Assembly: GCA_030142905.1 (NCBI GenBank)
Contig: JASJOG010000148.1
Location: forward strand, 796,001 to 860,000
Source of the DNA: Heliopora coerulea
Taxonomy: Eukaryota; Cnidaria; Anthozoa; Scleralcyonacea; Helioporidae
DNA length: 64,000 nucleotides
Direction: 5' to 3'
Positions 39,655 to 52,572 of the stretch are shown one piece after another. The notes below the pieces were generated by a model. It did not search any database and had not been told where the DNA came from. It saw nothing but the letters and a program-made list of their open reading frames with translations. Position 1 is the stretch's first letter. Each line of letters starts with the position of its first letter. The translations under genes were made by a program, and so were the position numbers.

Positions 39655-40286
39655 TTATTTTATAGTATATATTTTTGATTCACATTTTATGCTCAGAGCA
39701 CGTACCGTGCGATTAAAAGTCCACCAATTATTGATATAGATAAAACAATTAAATTATCAGTTGTTGGTTTCACAGTGCTTGTGCCAGCTCCGCTGTTGCT
39801 GCTCAGAGCGGCTTGCCATCACTGTGCTCTGGTTCGTGTAGTTGTAAAGTTTTTTGTTTTTTGAGACTTTTTATTGATAATGTTGACTTTTGGTGCTTTT
39901 TCTCCTAATTTTTCCAATTTTTTCAATTCTATGTTGTGTTGTTTTTTTGTAGGAGATTTTTCGCAGGTCTTTGACCCGTAATAATTTAAATTTTTATTAA
40001 TTCCAAAAACCATATTTTCTGTTGAAACTTTAATTTTTTTATTGTAACCATCAATTGGATCTTTTAAAATAATTAAAGATGATGGAATCAACCATAAAGT
40101 TGGACTTATAGCAGTATTTAGAACTACGTTAGTTGATAAAATTGCTTCATTCATATTATTAATCCATGTTGATGTATCATAATTTATTATAGAATCTTCA
40201 ACAATTTGTCTAAAAACTTTTTGAGTTTCTAATGCTGAAGCTCTTTGTCCAAAAATACTTTGTCTAGTTCTAGCTTGCACTCCAAG

Positions 40287-40474
40287 TGTGAGGAACACAG
40301 GATAGAAAACCCACACTTTCACAAAGGTCACAGATTTTATCAATACTTTTATTCAACTCTCTTCATTTTACTCCCCCTCCTCGTCTCCTCATCACATGTT
40401 TTGTCTGTCTTTTTTCAGCTCCAATAAACAATAACAATCAACTATAGCATGTGATTACCACGTAGTTTCCGACA
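40287..40474 (-). repeat. 3' LTR of BEL element
   Basis: TGTGAGGAACACAGG to TTCCGACA, 188 bp. It differs from the other LTR at roughly ten positions (for example CTCGTCTCC versus CTCATCTCC). Confidence 0.9.
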
Positions 40475-40609
40475 CACTCCCCATGTGACTTCTGTAGGGA
40501 GGCACATGCAAAAAGGAAACACTATGGTAAGTTCGTTAAAACATCATAAAAGGAAATTGAAATTAAATGTTTATATCACTACTATCTAAAATTGTTAGTC
40601 ATCTAGTTT

Positions 40610-43600
40610 CACGAATGTTCATATTCAGAAATATCCTGCATATGTAGATTAGCAGCGGCTGCTGCTCCTCGTCTCAGATGAAAGGGATGTGCTTCTGGGT
40701 TCAACTGCGTTTCTCCTGATGCTTGTTCAACTGGTATGTCGCATGACAGTTCTAAAGGGTACAACTGCTGAATGGCCTTTTCCAACCCGTAATGTTGCAC
40801 CACGAATCACACCGTCTCGGCCTGTGATTAAACTTTCTATGAAGCCTAGAGGCCACTTCCCTCTGTTCTTCTCTTCACTTTTAACGATGACGACATCCCC
40901 GACTTTCAGGGAAGACTCCTTGTTTGTTGCGTTACAGTTGTGGCGTTCCTGTAAGGCATTGAGGTACTCATTGGTCCAGCATTTCCACATGTCCTTACAC
41001 GAACGTAGGTAACGTGCTCTCTTACGGAGATCCACGTTTTCCTCTTGCCATGGCTCAAGCTCCGGTATATGATTGGTGTGCTGGAACAAGAAACTGGCTG
41101 GGGTCAAGAGTGGAAGTTGAATGTCGTCTTCGACATAAGACAACGGATGATGGTTCAGTTGTGTCTCGATTTCAAGGACAACTTCGGCAAGTTCGGACAA
41201 CATTAACATTCCTCCTCCAGTTGTCTTATTAAGGGCGTGCTTGAAGAGGCCTACTAGTCTCTCGAATTGTCTGCCCCACCATGGTGCACAGCTCAGGTTG
41301 AATTGCCATTTGATGTGTTCATCTGCGAGGAAGCCTTGTAGTTGGTCATGTCTGACTCTCTTGGTCCATCTCGCAGCTCCTACAAATGTTCTGCCGTTGT
41401 CTGAGAAGATCTTCATTGGTCAACCTTTGCGAGCAATCAATCTTTTCAAGCTTCCCAGAAAGGTGACGGTGTCCAAATTAGGAAGGATCTCTAGATGTAG
41501 AGCTCGGGTAAGGCTACATGCAAACAAGACCAAATATGCTTTTCCCTCTAACCTTTGAGACTTCTTGTATTTGATGGGACCTGCAAAGTCCACACCAACC
41601 ACTTCGAAAGCTGTTGAACCTTCTGTTCTTTCTTTTGGTAAAGGTCCAGGCGGTGGTTCATGTACTGCTCTTACTTGGAAGCGCTTTCATCCCCAGCAAG
41701 ACTTTATTACGTTCTTTGTGAGTTGTCGCAGTCGTGGAATCCAGAATACCTCTCCAACACTTGCCATGGTGAGACCAATGCCTCCATGAAGGGCATGGTA
41801 ATATTCTCTTTGCACAAGCTTTCTGGTAAATGGGCAATTATCTGGCAAATAAACTGGATAGACACCTTGAATATGCCCACGACACTCCAGTATGCCAGTC
41901 GAGTTAGGTTGCAAATTGAGTCGAAGGTTATCGCTCTCAAATTTAGGCGAGGTTTTGGCTTGTTCCTGGACCCGGCGAATCCACCAGTTAGTTTGTGATT
42001 CTTGTTCAACAGTGGTAAGTGGTCCGGTAATTTGTGGAGACACATGACGGCAGTTGGTGAGAAATTGGTTTACCCATGCGCATACTCGTAAGGTCCTCTT
42101 TAAATCGCATCGATCAAGAAGCTTGTCAAGCTCGTCTTGTTCCTCCATCGTTACTGCTGCAATAACTTCATGATGTACCTTAGCTTCTGCTTGGGACTCC
42201 GCGCTTATCTTGGTCTTGGGATTTGGAGGCCACAATGCATGCTGGGATAGCCATTGTGGTCCGTTCCACCACAATTTCGAGTCAATGACATTTCTGCCTT
42301 GACTTCCCAAGTCAGCTGGATTTTCGGCTGAGGATACGTCTCCAACTATCTATCTTGTGTTCTCCAATCTTTCGGACACGGTTGTTCATGAACTGTCAAC
42401 ATTCTCCCCTACTAGAGATCCAATGTAGGGTGACTGTGCTATCACTCCAACAATGAACTCCTGCGATTGGGAAACCCTCCAGTGCTTTACGGACGTTATC
42501 TATGGCATTCGCTGCCATATGAACACTAATCAACTCTAGGCAGGGAATTGTGAGACCACGTTTAGCTATTTGTGACTTGGCAGCTACAATTCCTTGGGTA
42601 ATTCCAGAAGGTTGTCGAACCACGGCATACACGGCTGTCGCTACTCCATGACCACTAGCATCAAGCTCTATTGCTTCAATTACCTCTCCATGTGTAGCCA
42701 GACTGCAATGAGTTGAAGCAATGGGAGGTAATGCATCTGTCCACTTTTTCCAACGAATGGCTATGTTGTCAGGCAACTGCCTGTCCCAAGCTAGTTTGCG
42801 GTCGCAAATGTCATGATAAATCAATTTTGCTTGAAGTGTCAAGGGCAACACCAAACCTAGAGGATCATAAATACTTGCTAGCTTAGCCAAAATGCCTCTT
42901 TTTGTCGTCTCTGTATTCTCTTGAGGGAATGCTACACCTAATGTATCTTTCGACTTGTCCCAAGTCAGGCCAAGAAGCTTGCATTCTTCCCTAGGTGTAG
43001 AATCAAACTGTTGCTTAGCATAGGTATTCTCTGCTTCACTAGTTTTCTCATGTGGCTGGTTGTCTTCTAATTCTGGTGCGTTGGAATGCCACTTGTGTAG
43101 TTCAAAAGATGTGTCAGCAAAGATTTCCACAGCTTCACTCTTCATTTCTTTTGCCGCACGGACTGTCGCAGCACCAGACAACAAATCATCCATGTAGAGG
43201 TCGCAAGATAGCTCTTTCACTCTCTCTGGTAGTTTGTCGCTCCACTTGTTTAGGTGTTCTTGAATCACTCCACCTAACAGAAACGGAGATGAGACCAGTC
43301 CAAACAATGCTCTGGTGAAACGATAAGGTTTCCACTTCATCTGAATCAGAACTGTGCAACCAGTGAAACCGAAGTGAATCATGATCTGCTCTTATTCGCA
43401 CTTGTAAGAATGCCTTTTTCATGTCCCCAGCTACCATTACTGAGCAGAATCTGCTATGGACCAACACATCCCATAGCTTGTTCTGAAGCGGTGGACCAGC
43501 CTCGAGACAATCATTCAGTGACAGAGCAATCATAGACAACACGCATCTTTGTACTCTCTGCACTTTCTCTAATTACGGCACGATGAGGCATGTAATATTC

Positions 43601-44600
43601 TTTGCCAACTACTTCGGATGGAGTTCTTTCAACGATACCTTGTTCTAACTGGTCGTGAATAATTTGGTCATACTCTTCTAATTTGCCTGCAGCTCTTAAC
43701 TTCTTGACTTGGGTTCTAAGACGTTGAAAACTGCCAACACGATTGTTCGGAAGTGGTAGGTGGTTACCTTTCCATGGTGACCCGGTTTTGTACCATCCTT
43801 CATTAGCATTTCGAGTCAACTGTTTGCAAAATTCTTCATGTACTACCTCTTGATCACCAGTTGAAGAGCCGGCCAATCCAAGTACATCTAGAGCACACAA
43901 CTGTTCATAATCAGCGTTGGAGTTGATTGCCAGAAAACTAGGAGTGACTTCTCTTTCCATGCCAGGGCCCATTATTGCCCAACCAAATCGAGTAAACTCA
44001 GCTACTGGTTCGCCTTGTTGTCCCATGCGTGGTTGCGTCAATGTTTGGATCTTCGCATATTCGTTAGCACCCAATATGACATGTACAGGCAGCTTTTTCT
44101 TGACCGTCAAATCGTCTAGCTTGATGTCTCGCGAATGCTGAAAACTCTTAATTTTTTTTCGTCATTGTGCAGGTTGTCCAACGACAGCAGTTCACGCTTG
44201 TTGATCTTGGTTACTTGGGCTTCTAATGCAAAATTTCCATTGATGGCCTCAAAATGAACATCATATTGAGAGAGTTTGGTAGTCGTTGTCCCCAGCAATG
44301 TCACTATTCGTTTAGTGTCCTTTTTTACCTCATGTGCTCAAGTAAGTTTGATTAATGTTGACGAAATGTAGGAATGACTTGCGCCACTGTCTAATAGTGC
44401 TCGAAACTTGTACCCACCAACTCTGACAACCACAACGGGGTGTACGACAGCCGTATTGTCAACGTCGGAAGTCATACCAGGCTCTTCAGTCTGTTTTTGC
44501 GGGCAAATAGACATGTGATGTCTTTTCTCGCATTTTTGGCAGGAAGACTTGCTCTTACACGAGCTGGCGATGTGTTAACCAGAAACACAATTGAAACACA
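40610..44600 (-). pseudogene. BEL pol: protease, RT, RNase H, integrase
   Basis: Minus-strand pieces in order. Zinc knuckle and retropepsin (FRALLDSGASHSYIS, about 44380). DUF1758 (VHVILGANEYAKIQ, then FGWAIMGPG). RT with GDMKKAFLQVRI and the catalytic LYMDDLLSG. Peptidase A17/RNase H with GVHCWSDSTVTLHW. Integrase with AFEVVGVDFAGPI, FSDNGRTFVGA and HPLSYVEDD, then the DUF5641-like tail (LKVGDVVIVKSEE, GRDGVIRGATLR). Frameshifts and stops near 44110, 43540, 43380, 42380, 41690 and 41417. Confidence 0.85.
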
Positions 44601-45739
44601 ACCCTTTTTTGACTAGGACCTTTTTTCTTTCATCTGGCGATGTGACGTTGACACAGTAGGAGGTCTTGTGTTCACTGCTCTCACAATAGGCACACACATT
44701 GTTTTCGTGCGAATGAAATGCATGTCCGGGTGGTCCAGATAACAGATTACGAGGTTTATTTCCGCGTCTGTCAGCTTTTACGAGAGTATTCGTCTCCGTC
44801 CACTTTCTTAAGGCCTCTAAAAGCTTCGAAAATTACCAATCTCGCCAATCATCGGTCACATGGGTGACCAATTCAGCTTTTAGAAAATCCAATTTCCAGA
44901 CAATCACGTAGAAGGCAGCACCCTCTATGGCGTCGAGTTTCCCCAATGTTCGAAGACTCTCCACATTGAATAACAACCTCTCGTAAAACTTGTGTAATTT
45001 TGGCACATCACATTTAGTAATAGACAGCAGTTCCAGCAAGTTAATTGTGTAATGACCCGCCACTTCACTATGGTTGCCATACTTGTCGCTGAGATATTGT
45101 AGGGCTCGATCGTAACCTTCATTGGTAAACAGAAGACAGTTGAGAGCTTTTCGTATGTGTGGTTCAACAAGCTCCTTTAAGTGCAAAAACTTTGTGATCG
45201 TTGATACATTTTGATCGTTGATCATTGCTTTAAATTGCCCTTCAAAACGAACCCAGTCCAAAGGGTTACCATTGAATTTAGTAATCAATATCTTGGGAAG
45301 TTTAGTTTTAGTAGGTCATTTGGCACTAAGTTCCTTTTGTGTCAACTTGGTATCGAATTTCTGAGCGCAAAGTTTTTTCTCGAAATCTAATGCCAGCGCT
45401 TGTTTCTTTTTTTTCTGTGATTACGTTTGCTTCTTCGTCAATCTCTTTGGCGCAATTTGTTAGCACTTCACAAGATTTGTCAGCGTGTGACAGCTCTTTT
45501 GAAATTTCGTTTGACCAAGACTCTACGTTGTCGTCTGATTTGCCTTGAGCAAATTTAGCTTCTTCGATCGAGCTCTTTAACTCATCAATCGAACTAGCAA
45601 GGTTTCGGACAGATGTTTGATGTCTTTCTACAGCTTCTTTCTCTCGTTTCGCTACGACTCCATCTGTCTGTTTTAAGCGTAGGTGCAAAGTCTTCAGTTT
45701 CGCTTCAAGCTCAGCAAGCTGTTTTTTCATTGACATCAC
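44601..45739 (-). pseudogene. BEL gag
   Basis: The N-terminal coiled coil (MMSMKKQLAELEAKLKTLHL, 45326-45739) is followed after a frame change by DUF1759 (FNGNPLDWVRFEGQFKAMI, LKELVEPHIRKAL). The join near 45300 is disrupted, and more Cys-rich sequence runs to the protease region. Confidence 0.8.
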
Positions 45740-45796
45740 AGTTTAGTTACACAAACATTCTAGTCACTCAATAAAATATGTTGTACTCATGGTTGA

Positions 45797-45814
45797 ATCC
45801 CGTCGGAGGTGCCA
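45797..45814 (-). promoter_or_regulatory. Primer-binding site of BEL element
   Basis: On the minus strand TGGCACCTCCGACGGGAT, 4 nt inside the 5' LTR. The complement GGTTGAATCCCGTCGG looks like the T-arm and acceptor of a tRNA; I cannot name the isoacceptor. Confidence 0.65.
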
Positions 45815-45818
45815 GTAA

Positions 45819-46006
45819 TGTGGGGAACACAGGATAGAAAACCCACACTTTCACAAAGGTCACAGATTTTATCAATACTTTTATTCGACTCTCTTCATTT
45901 TACTCCCCCCCCTCATCTCCTCATCACGTGTTTTGTCTCTCTTTTTCCGGCTCCGATAAACAATAACAATCAACTATAGCATGTGATTACCACGTAGTTT
46001 CCAACA
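45819..46006 (-). repeat. 5' LTR of BEL element
   Basis: TGTGGGGAACACAGG to TTCCAACA, 188 bp, followed by the CAAG duplication. Confidence 0.9.
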
Positions 46007-46945
46007 CAAGGATTGCATAAAGATATGCTTCGATACTCTGATTTAATAATTCTGTTCCACTTTTTGTAAGTCCATTTGACATTCTAGGTATAAATTTTTT
46101 ATAATCATTTCGAGTATCTCTAATTTGACCAGGACCGTGTTTATAAGTTTTGAATTTATCTGTACCTACGGTGTCTTGCCCCAAATGTTCATTTTTATAA
46201 TGTAAAATTTCTTGCCATGTCCATTTTGGATAATGATCTTTTAAAAAATTTGCATTAAATGTATTCAAAATTGAAAAGTCTCCAGTTTGAAGTTGTCTCA
46301 TAATTCTTATAACTGTAAAATATAAATGATGTATTGAAATTCCACAGCCATAAGATGCTATCCAAGCTCCTACAATGCTTTGAAAATATAGTTCTTTTTA
46401 ATTCCATTTGGCATTATCATTTGTTGTTATATTTAATCCAGGTAAACCGCTTTGAAAATAATCTGTATTGTTAACATAAATTCTAAACTGATTTATAGGA
46501 TAACTTAAAACATATTGTGTTGGAAAATTATCCCAATAATAAGATTTTCCAGTATAATCAACATGTCTTTTTCCTCTTGGTAATTCTTGCACAGTTCCTC
46601 CAATTTTCCAAATTTTTTAAAAGTTTTCAACATGTTTATTTATGGTTAAATATTTTGTCATATTTGGATAATTTTTTAAATGTATCTGAATTTATATCTG
46701 TTGACAAAAATTAATCATATTTGAAATAAATATATGATCCTTGAAAATTTCCATTTTTATCAAAATCAGCTTCAAAATTAAATTTAGAAATGTCTGCATA
46801 AGGATATTTCTTTTTAAATTGTTTTTTCATCTCCGCAACATCTTCTTTAATATTTTTCATAACATAATCATAATTTTTCCCATAATATTTTCTTTCAAAC
46901 TCTTCAACCTTCTGCACAGCAGTTTGTTTATTTTAATAAAAATAA

Positions 46946-48139
46946 GTGAATGATAAAGAAGTTATTATTGAACAAGAGTTAAGAGACGTTTACTACAACC
47001 CAGAAACAGGTTATCAATCTGCAGAAAGACTTCATCAAAAAGCAAAAGAAAAGGGATTAAACAGTAGAAAAATTGTACAAGATTGGTTAAAAACACAAGA
47101 TACTTTTACAAGATACAAACCAATTGTTAGAAGGTATAAATTTCAAAAAACTTTTGTAAAAGATTTGGGTGACCAAATACAAATGGACTTGGTTGATATG
47201 GGAAAATATAAAAATCAGAACAAAGGATATTATTGGATACTGACAGCTGTTGAAATTCTAAGCCATTATGCATTTGCCATTCCTGTTTACAGAAAAGATA
47301 CTAAAAACATGACAAAAGCTGTGGGTGAGTTGTTGGAACAATTTAAAGAAAGGTTTGGGAAATATCCAAATGTTGCTCAATTTGATGAAGGAAATGAGTT
47401 TTATAATGTTGGTGTTAAAGAACTCTTGAAAGAACATAATGTTGAATATTTTTCCACAAACTCAGATAGAAAAGCAGCTATTGTAGAAAGATTTAACAGA
47501 ACTCTAAAAGCATCCATGTGGAAATATTTCTACAGTAAAGGAACTTATAAATGGATTGACTGCATGAGCAGCGACCCGAGCACAGCGACAGCAAGCCAAT
47601 CTGTCTTAGATAAACTTGTAAATAACTATAATCATACTAAACACAGCAGTATATTAATGAGACCTCCCGATGTAAACAATTCTAACAAAGACCAAGTGTG
47701 GATTACACTCTATGGTTATCCATTAGGAGATTTATCTTTACCTAAATTCAGAATTGGTGATACAGTAAGAATATCCAAATACAAGAATATCTTCACTAAA
47801 GGTTATGAAGCTAATTTCACAGAAGAGATTTTTTAAATTGTAAAAGTATTCAGAGGTGATCCAAATATGTATGAAGTGGAAGATCTTGAGGGGGAACCAA
47901 TCATTGCAAAATTTTGTGAACAGGGATTATCTGCTGTAAATAGAAAGGATGATGTGTATAGAGTTGAGAAAATATTAAAAAGGAAAAAAGTCAAAGGTAA
48001 AAATATGGTATTAGTAAAGTGGTTAGGTTATGACAATAAACACAATTCTTGGATACCAGAAGAAAATATTCAAAACATCAAAGATGATAAATTAAATAAA
48101 ATAAATAAATGTCTGAAGGTTTTGATGATATTGAAATGA
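46946..48139 (+). pseudogene. Polinton integrase with chromodomain (BC), one stop
   Basis: 398 codons with one TAA at 47834-47836 (Lys codon in A). Zinc-binding/N-terminal region, then rve core QIQMDLVDM, VAQFDEGNEF, KAAIVERFNRT, and a chromodomain (VYRVEKILKRKKVKGKNM, VKWLGYDNKHNSWIPEEN). An in-frame insertion of about 13 residues (CMSSDPSTATASQS) after the catalytic core derives from a GC-rich motif seen elsewhere in the window. The last 31 nt overlap the next gene. Confidence 0.85.
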
Positions 48140-48245
48140 GAAATAGAAACATGGAAGAAGAAGAAGAGGAAGAAGAAGGGGAAACAAGTTTTGGAGGAGA
48201 TGATCTTGAAGACAACCCTGCAGGCCATAATAGAGGTATAAATAT

Positions 48246-48404
48246 TGTTGTGTTAGTTATCGTATTTATTAGTGACCGATCTAATCTCTAGAGTTTTACA
48301 GTCTCCTCAATTCTTACTCAAAAACTCCCTCCAACCTTCTCGGCCCCTGGTCGAGGCCACGAGTCTCTCACGTGACTATCCAGATCAGATCATTCAACAC
48401 AACA
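48246..48404 (-). repeat. 3' LTR of Gypsy element
   Basis: Begins TGTTGTGTT and ends AACACAACA, a 9-bp inverted repeat. A polypurine tract (AAAAGAAGGAAGA on the minus strand, 48405-48417) adjoins it. Confidence 0.95.
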
Positions 48405-48486
48405 TCTTCCTTCTTTTAAGGAACGTAAGACATATTAAAATAGTTTTTCAGTAAATATAAAGATGAACGCTAAAGAGGTAATTTTT

Positions 48487-51400
48487 CTAAGTAAATCCCA
48501 GTCTAGCTGGTGGTTTAACAATTCTTCCATATCTTGTCATCGCTGATCCTGTTCCTGTCTCGTGTTTAACCTCCGGTGATTTCACCGGAATTTCCGCCTG
48601 CGGAACTGGTACTTCTATAACGCTGTCATTTGCAGGCATTGGTACAAGATGTCTGCGATTTCGCCTGATAGGGGTGCCATCTTCCGTCTCTACTGTATAC
48701 GACCTTGGTGTAATATCCTTCTTCGTGACGACAACCGGTGTTTTCTGGTCGACAACCCATGCAGAATCCCCGGCTTTCAGTTCAGGCAGATCTTTACATC
48801 GGTACTTGGCGTTGTAACGATACACTTGACTTATCTTGTTCTTTTGTTCGTGTTCCCAGATCTTCTCTACGTCTGGCCATGATGGCTTTAGTCGGTCAGG
48901 AGAGACCGGGAGAGTTGTCCGGATTTTGCGACCAAAGAGCATTTCTGCAGGGCTGTAGCCATTTTCCAGCAGTGTAGCTCTATAGGACATCAGGGCTTTC
49001 ACAGGGTCATCTTCTTTCTTCAAGGCATTCTTTACAGTCAGGACGGCACGTTCGGCCTCACCATTCGACTGTGGTAGCTTTGGGCTTGATGTTATGTGAG
49101 TAAAGGCGAACTCTTTAGAGAACTGGTCGAATTCCGTAGAGGCGAATTGTGGTCCATTGTCCGATCTCAAGGTCTCCGGGATGCCGTGTCACGCGAAGAT
49201 GGACTTCAATGCACGTATTGCTTCACTAGATTTCTGCGAAGTCAGCAGGGGTGATACCTCCACATAGCGTGAGAAATAGTCGACCACCAATAGGTACGTT
49301 CTTCCCTTTAAGTAGAAAAGGTCGGTGCCAAGGGTCTTCCACGGACCCTCGGGAACAGCTGCTGGTATCATAGGTTCACGAGCAGGAAGTCGGTACTCGA
49401 TGCATTTACGACAGTTCGTGACAATGTCAGCAATTTGCTTGCTGACTCCAGGCCACCAGACTGATTCTCTGACACGTCGTCGACACTTGACGATGCCTTG
49501 GTGCCCTTCGTGGATCCTTTCTAAGATTTCCAGCTGCATGCTTGAAGGAATGATAATCTGACAACCTTTAAGGAGAAGTCCTCGTACCCGGGAAATCTCA
49601 CCTCGGGAGCTCCAATAGGCACGCATTGAGTTGGGAAGCTTGGCGATGTCTGGCCATCCTTCTTCGCAGTATTCTGCCAATTTCTGGCACAAAGGATCTT
49701 CCTTCTGTCTGGCGGAAATTTCTTCTAATCGCTTGTTGGAGGCTGGAAGATGAAGCAGTACATTTTCCACATACAGATTGATTTCTTCTTCATGTCTATG
49801 GTCGGCCGTAGTTGACAACGGTGCTCGTGACAGGGTGTCCGCGGTTACCAGATCTTTACCCGGGACGTGAGAAATCGTGTAATTGAATCGCATAAGCCGC
49901 ATTCGGAGTCTCTGGATCCTTGGTGGCATTTCATCAAGGTTCTTCGACCCCAGCAACGGAACGAGAGGCTTGTGGTCCGTTTCAATATGGAATGTTTTTC
50001 CGACTAGATAGTCCGCCATTCTTTCGCATGCCCATGTCGTGGCTAGAGCCTCTTTCTCAATTTGAGCGTATCTTTGCTCAGTGTTCGTCAGGGCTCTGGA
50101 TATGAAGACGACGGGTTTCCAATCCCCGTTCGATTGCTTCTGGGTCAATACAGCTCCAATTCCATATGAAGATGCATCTGCTGAGACCGTTGTCTCTAAC
50201 TGTGGGTCATAGATCGCTAGGACTGGAGCCGAGGTTAGCTTCTTGATTTCTTCAAAAGCTTTTTGCTGAGGGTTCTGCCAAATCCAGGCACTTTCTTTGC
50301 TCAACAAGCCCCTGAGAGGCTTGCTGGTCTGAGCCAGGTTAGGGAGGTACTTGCCCATCTGGTTTGCCATGCCCAAGAATCTTCTCAATTCTGATACATC
50401 CACAGGAACCTTAATTTGCTGTATTGCTTCAACTTTCATTGGATCAGCTTCAATTCCGTCTTTACCGATAATGTGTCCTAGGAAACTAATTTTTTCTTTG
50501 GAAAATTCACACTTCTCCGGGTTTAAGGTGACCCCATACTCTTCAAGACGGTGGAAAACGGCTTCCAAGCGAACATCGTGTTGTTCTTGGCATTCTCCGA
50601 ACACTAGAATGTCGTCCATTTGACATTCTATTCCGTCCAATCCCTCCAGTATCTGCTGGATGGTCTTCTGGAAGTGTTCTGGTGCTGACGATATGCCAAA
50701 CGATAGTCGTCTGTAGCAATATCGTCCCCAAGGTGTTATGAAGGTTGTGAAAAGCTTAGATTTGGCGCTGAGCTTTCTCTGCCAAAACCCAGAGTTAGCA
50801 TCTAGCTTTGAGACGACTTTGGCACCGGCGAGCTTGGCAAGTGTTTGTTCGGTTGTCGGCATGGGATGGTTTTCTCGTTTCACCGCTTTATTTAGTTTGA
50901 TAAAATCCCCACAGATTCTGACTGCACCATTCTTTTTAGGAACTACTACCACAGGTGAGCACCAATCAGTTGGTTGATCTACTCTCTCAATGACGTCCAA
51001 TTTTTCCATCCGTTTCAGTTCATTTTTCACTTTTTCCTGCAAAGGTATTGGAATTCTCCGTGGCGCAGTGATATTAAACGGTGTTACATCATCCTTAAGC
51101 TCGATGTTATATTCGCCAGGAATACATCCTAGTCCTTTGAAGAGCTTTGGATGTGTTTTCTTCACGTCTCCAAGATTAACCGGGGAACGAACTTCGTCAA
51201 TTTTCTTGATGATTTCCAACTTGTGACAAGCGGTGCGGCCTAATAGTGGTCGATCCAGGTTATCCAATACATAAATTTCTTCAGCGCATGACTTGTTTTG
51301 ATGCACCAATATCGCTTTAAATTTTCCCATGCATCTCAGTCGATACCGGCATGGACCATACAAAGTTTTGGACGTCTTTAACAAGGTCGGTCGGTCGGCC

Positions 51401-52482
51401 ATATCTTCGTATGTCTGTCTGGGAACAACTGTAACATCCGCGCCACTGTCGAGTTTGAACACAGTTTCATTGTTGTTGATAGTGATGTTTGCCATCCATG
51501 GTTCCCGACTCTTCGATGTCACCTCACCAAGAAATATGTCTGAATCTGAGCTAGAATCTTCCTCATCTTCCACTTCATCGATATTTCGTGAGCGACATAC
51601 CTTGGCGAAGTGACCTTGTTTACCACAGTGATGACACTTGGAATTCATTGCCGGGCATGTGTGTTGGCTATGCTTTGACGTTATTGATCCGCATCTTCTG
51701 CACGTAGAACGTCGCTGAGTAGACCCGGGTCTACTATCCTTTGTGCTTGGTGATTTCTTAGGTTTCCACTGTGATCGCTTTTTGGGAGATCGCTCGAATT
51801 GATCTTTTTCGACATTGTCTATGTTGCCTTGACCCTGGCCTTGACCTTGACTTTGGAGGTTTCGGATTACCTCTTGTTGTTTCTTTACGGACTCGCTTTG
51901 TCTGGCTTGTTGAACGGCGTTTTCCAACATAAGGGCTGCGTTCATCTGCAACTTTTCGCTAAGTTTCACGTCCCTGAGTCCTACGACGAGGCGGTCACGT
52001 ATCATTTCTTCCTTTAGCGGGCCATATTCACAAAACTCAGCTAAACAATGGAGAGCGGTAATAAAGTTCTCAACGGGTTCGTCTGGATTTTGTACACGTT
52101 GGTTGAACTTTGCACGTTCATAAATAACATTCTTCTTGGCGACAAAGTGTTTGTCAAATTTCCCTTTTACTACGTCGTATTTCTTTGCGTCGGAGGGTTC
52201 AGGAAAGGCAAAACTAGACATAATATCTTCGGCTTCGCCCCCCATGGCGTACAAGAAGGCGTTCACCTGAAGTTCTTCGTTTTGCTTGTAAAGGCCCGAT
52301 ACGACGCGATAGCGGTCGAATCTTTTTATCCAGCGAGGCCATTCCTCGTGCTTTGTGAAATCAAACGGTTTTGGTGGTTTCACCGGTAAAATAGGCCGGA
52401 TTCCTTCCATATTTGGGCTGGTAGGGCTGCTCGTACCTTCAGTTGACGTCTCCATTGACATAACGATACTCGTCGATTTCAC
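48487..52482 (-). pseudogene. Gypsy gag-pol polyprotein, one in-frame stop
   Basis: 1,097 plus 227 codons in one frame, separated by a TGA at 49186-49188 inside the integrase. Order: Gag capsid region; CCHC knuckles (CHHCGKQGHFAKVC); retropepsin FKLDSGADVTVVP; RT with VVVVPKKNGAVRICGDF and QMDDILVF (atypical Q for Y/F); RNase H TVSADASSYGIGAVL; integrase zinc finger (HEGHQGIVKCRRR, CRKC) and DDE core (LGTDLFYLK, RSDNGPQFAS, PQSNGEAERAV); C-terminal LKAGDSAWV. Apart from the stop it looks complete. Confidence 0.95.
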
Positions 52483-52554
52483 TGCTATACAATCCCGTAT
52501 TTTCTCAGTAAAACAAATTGTAGCACGTAGCTTACCTTCACGTGGTCTTTGGAG

Positions 52555-52572
52555 ATCCCACTCCTGACACCA
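52555..52572 (-). promoter_or_regulatory. Primer-binding site of Gypsy element (tRNA-Leu type)
   Basis: On the minus strand TGGTGTCAGGAGTGGGAT, directly adjacent to the 5' LTR. It is complementary to the 3' end of animal tRNA-Leu (ATCCCACTCCTGACACCA). Confidence 0.8.

Larger units (their letters stand above)
40287..46006 (-). mobile_element. BEL/Pao LTR retrotransposon
   Basis: 188-bp LTRs at both ends, 4-bp target duplication CAAG (40283-40286 and 46007-46010), a primer-binding site next to the 5' LTR, and Gag-Pol with DUF1759, DUF1758, RT, A17 peptidase-like/RNase H and integrase regions. It lies on the minus strand within a Polinton virion gene. Confidence 0.9.
39693..46917 (-). pseudogene. 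Large virion protein (BC), split by BEL element
   Basis: The N-terminal part (46711-46917; the expected ATG upstream reads ACA) has EFERKYYGKNYDYVMKN. Middle pieces at 46398-46592 and 45987-46301 include YTGKSYYWDNFPTQYVLSYP. The frame enters the BEL LTR at 46006 in SIEAYLYAIL and resumes at 40286 with the ARTRQSIF block, ending in the LIVLSISIIGGLL anchor. Stops at 46399 and near 46615 predate or accompany decay. Confidence 0.65.

Noticed and set aside
49325..52567. Many plus-strand ORFs across the Gypsy element
   Set aside because: Antisense shadows of gag-pol, which is open on the minus strand throughout.
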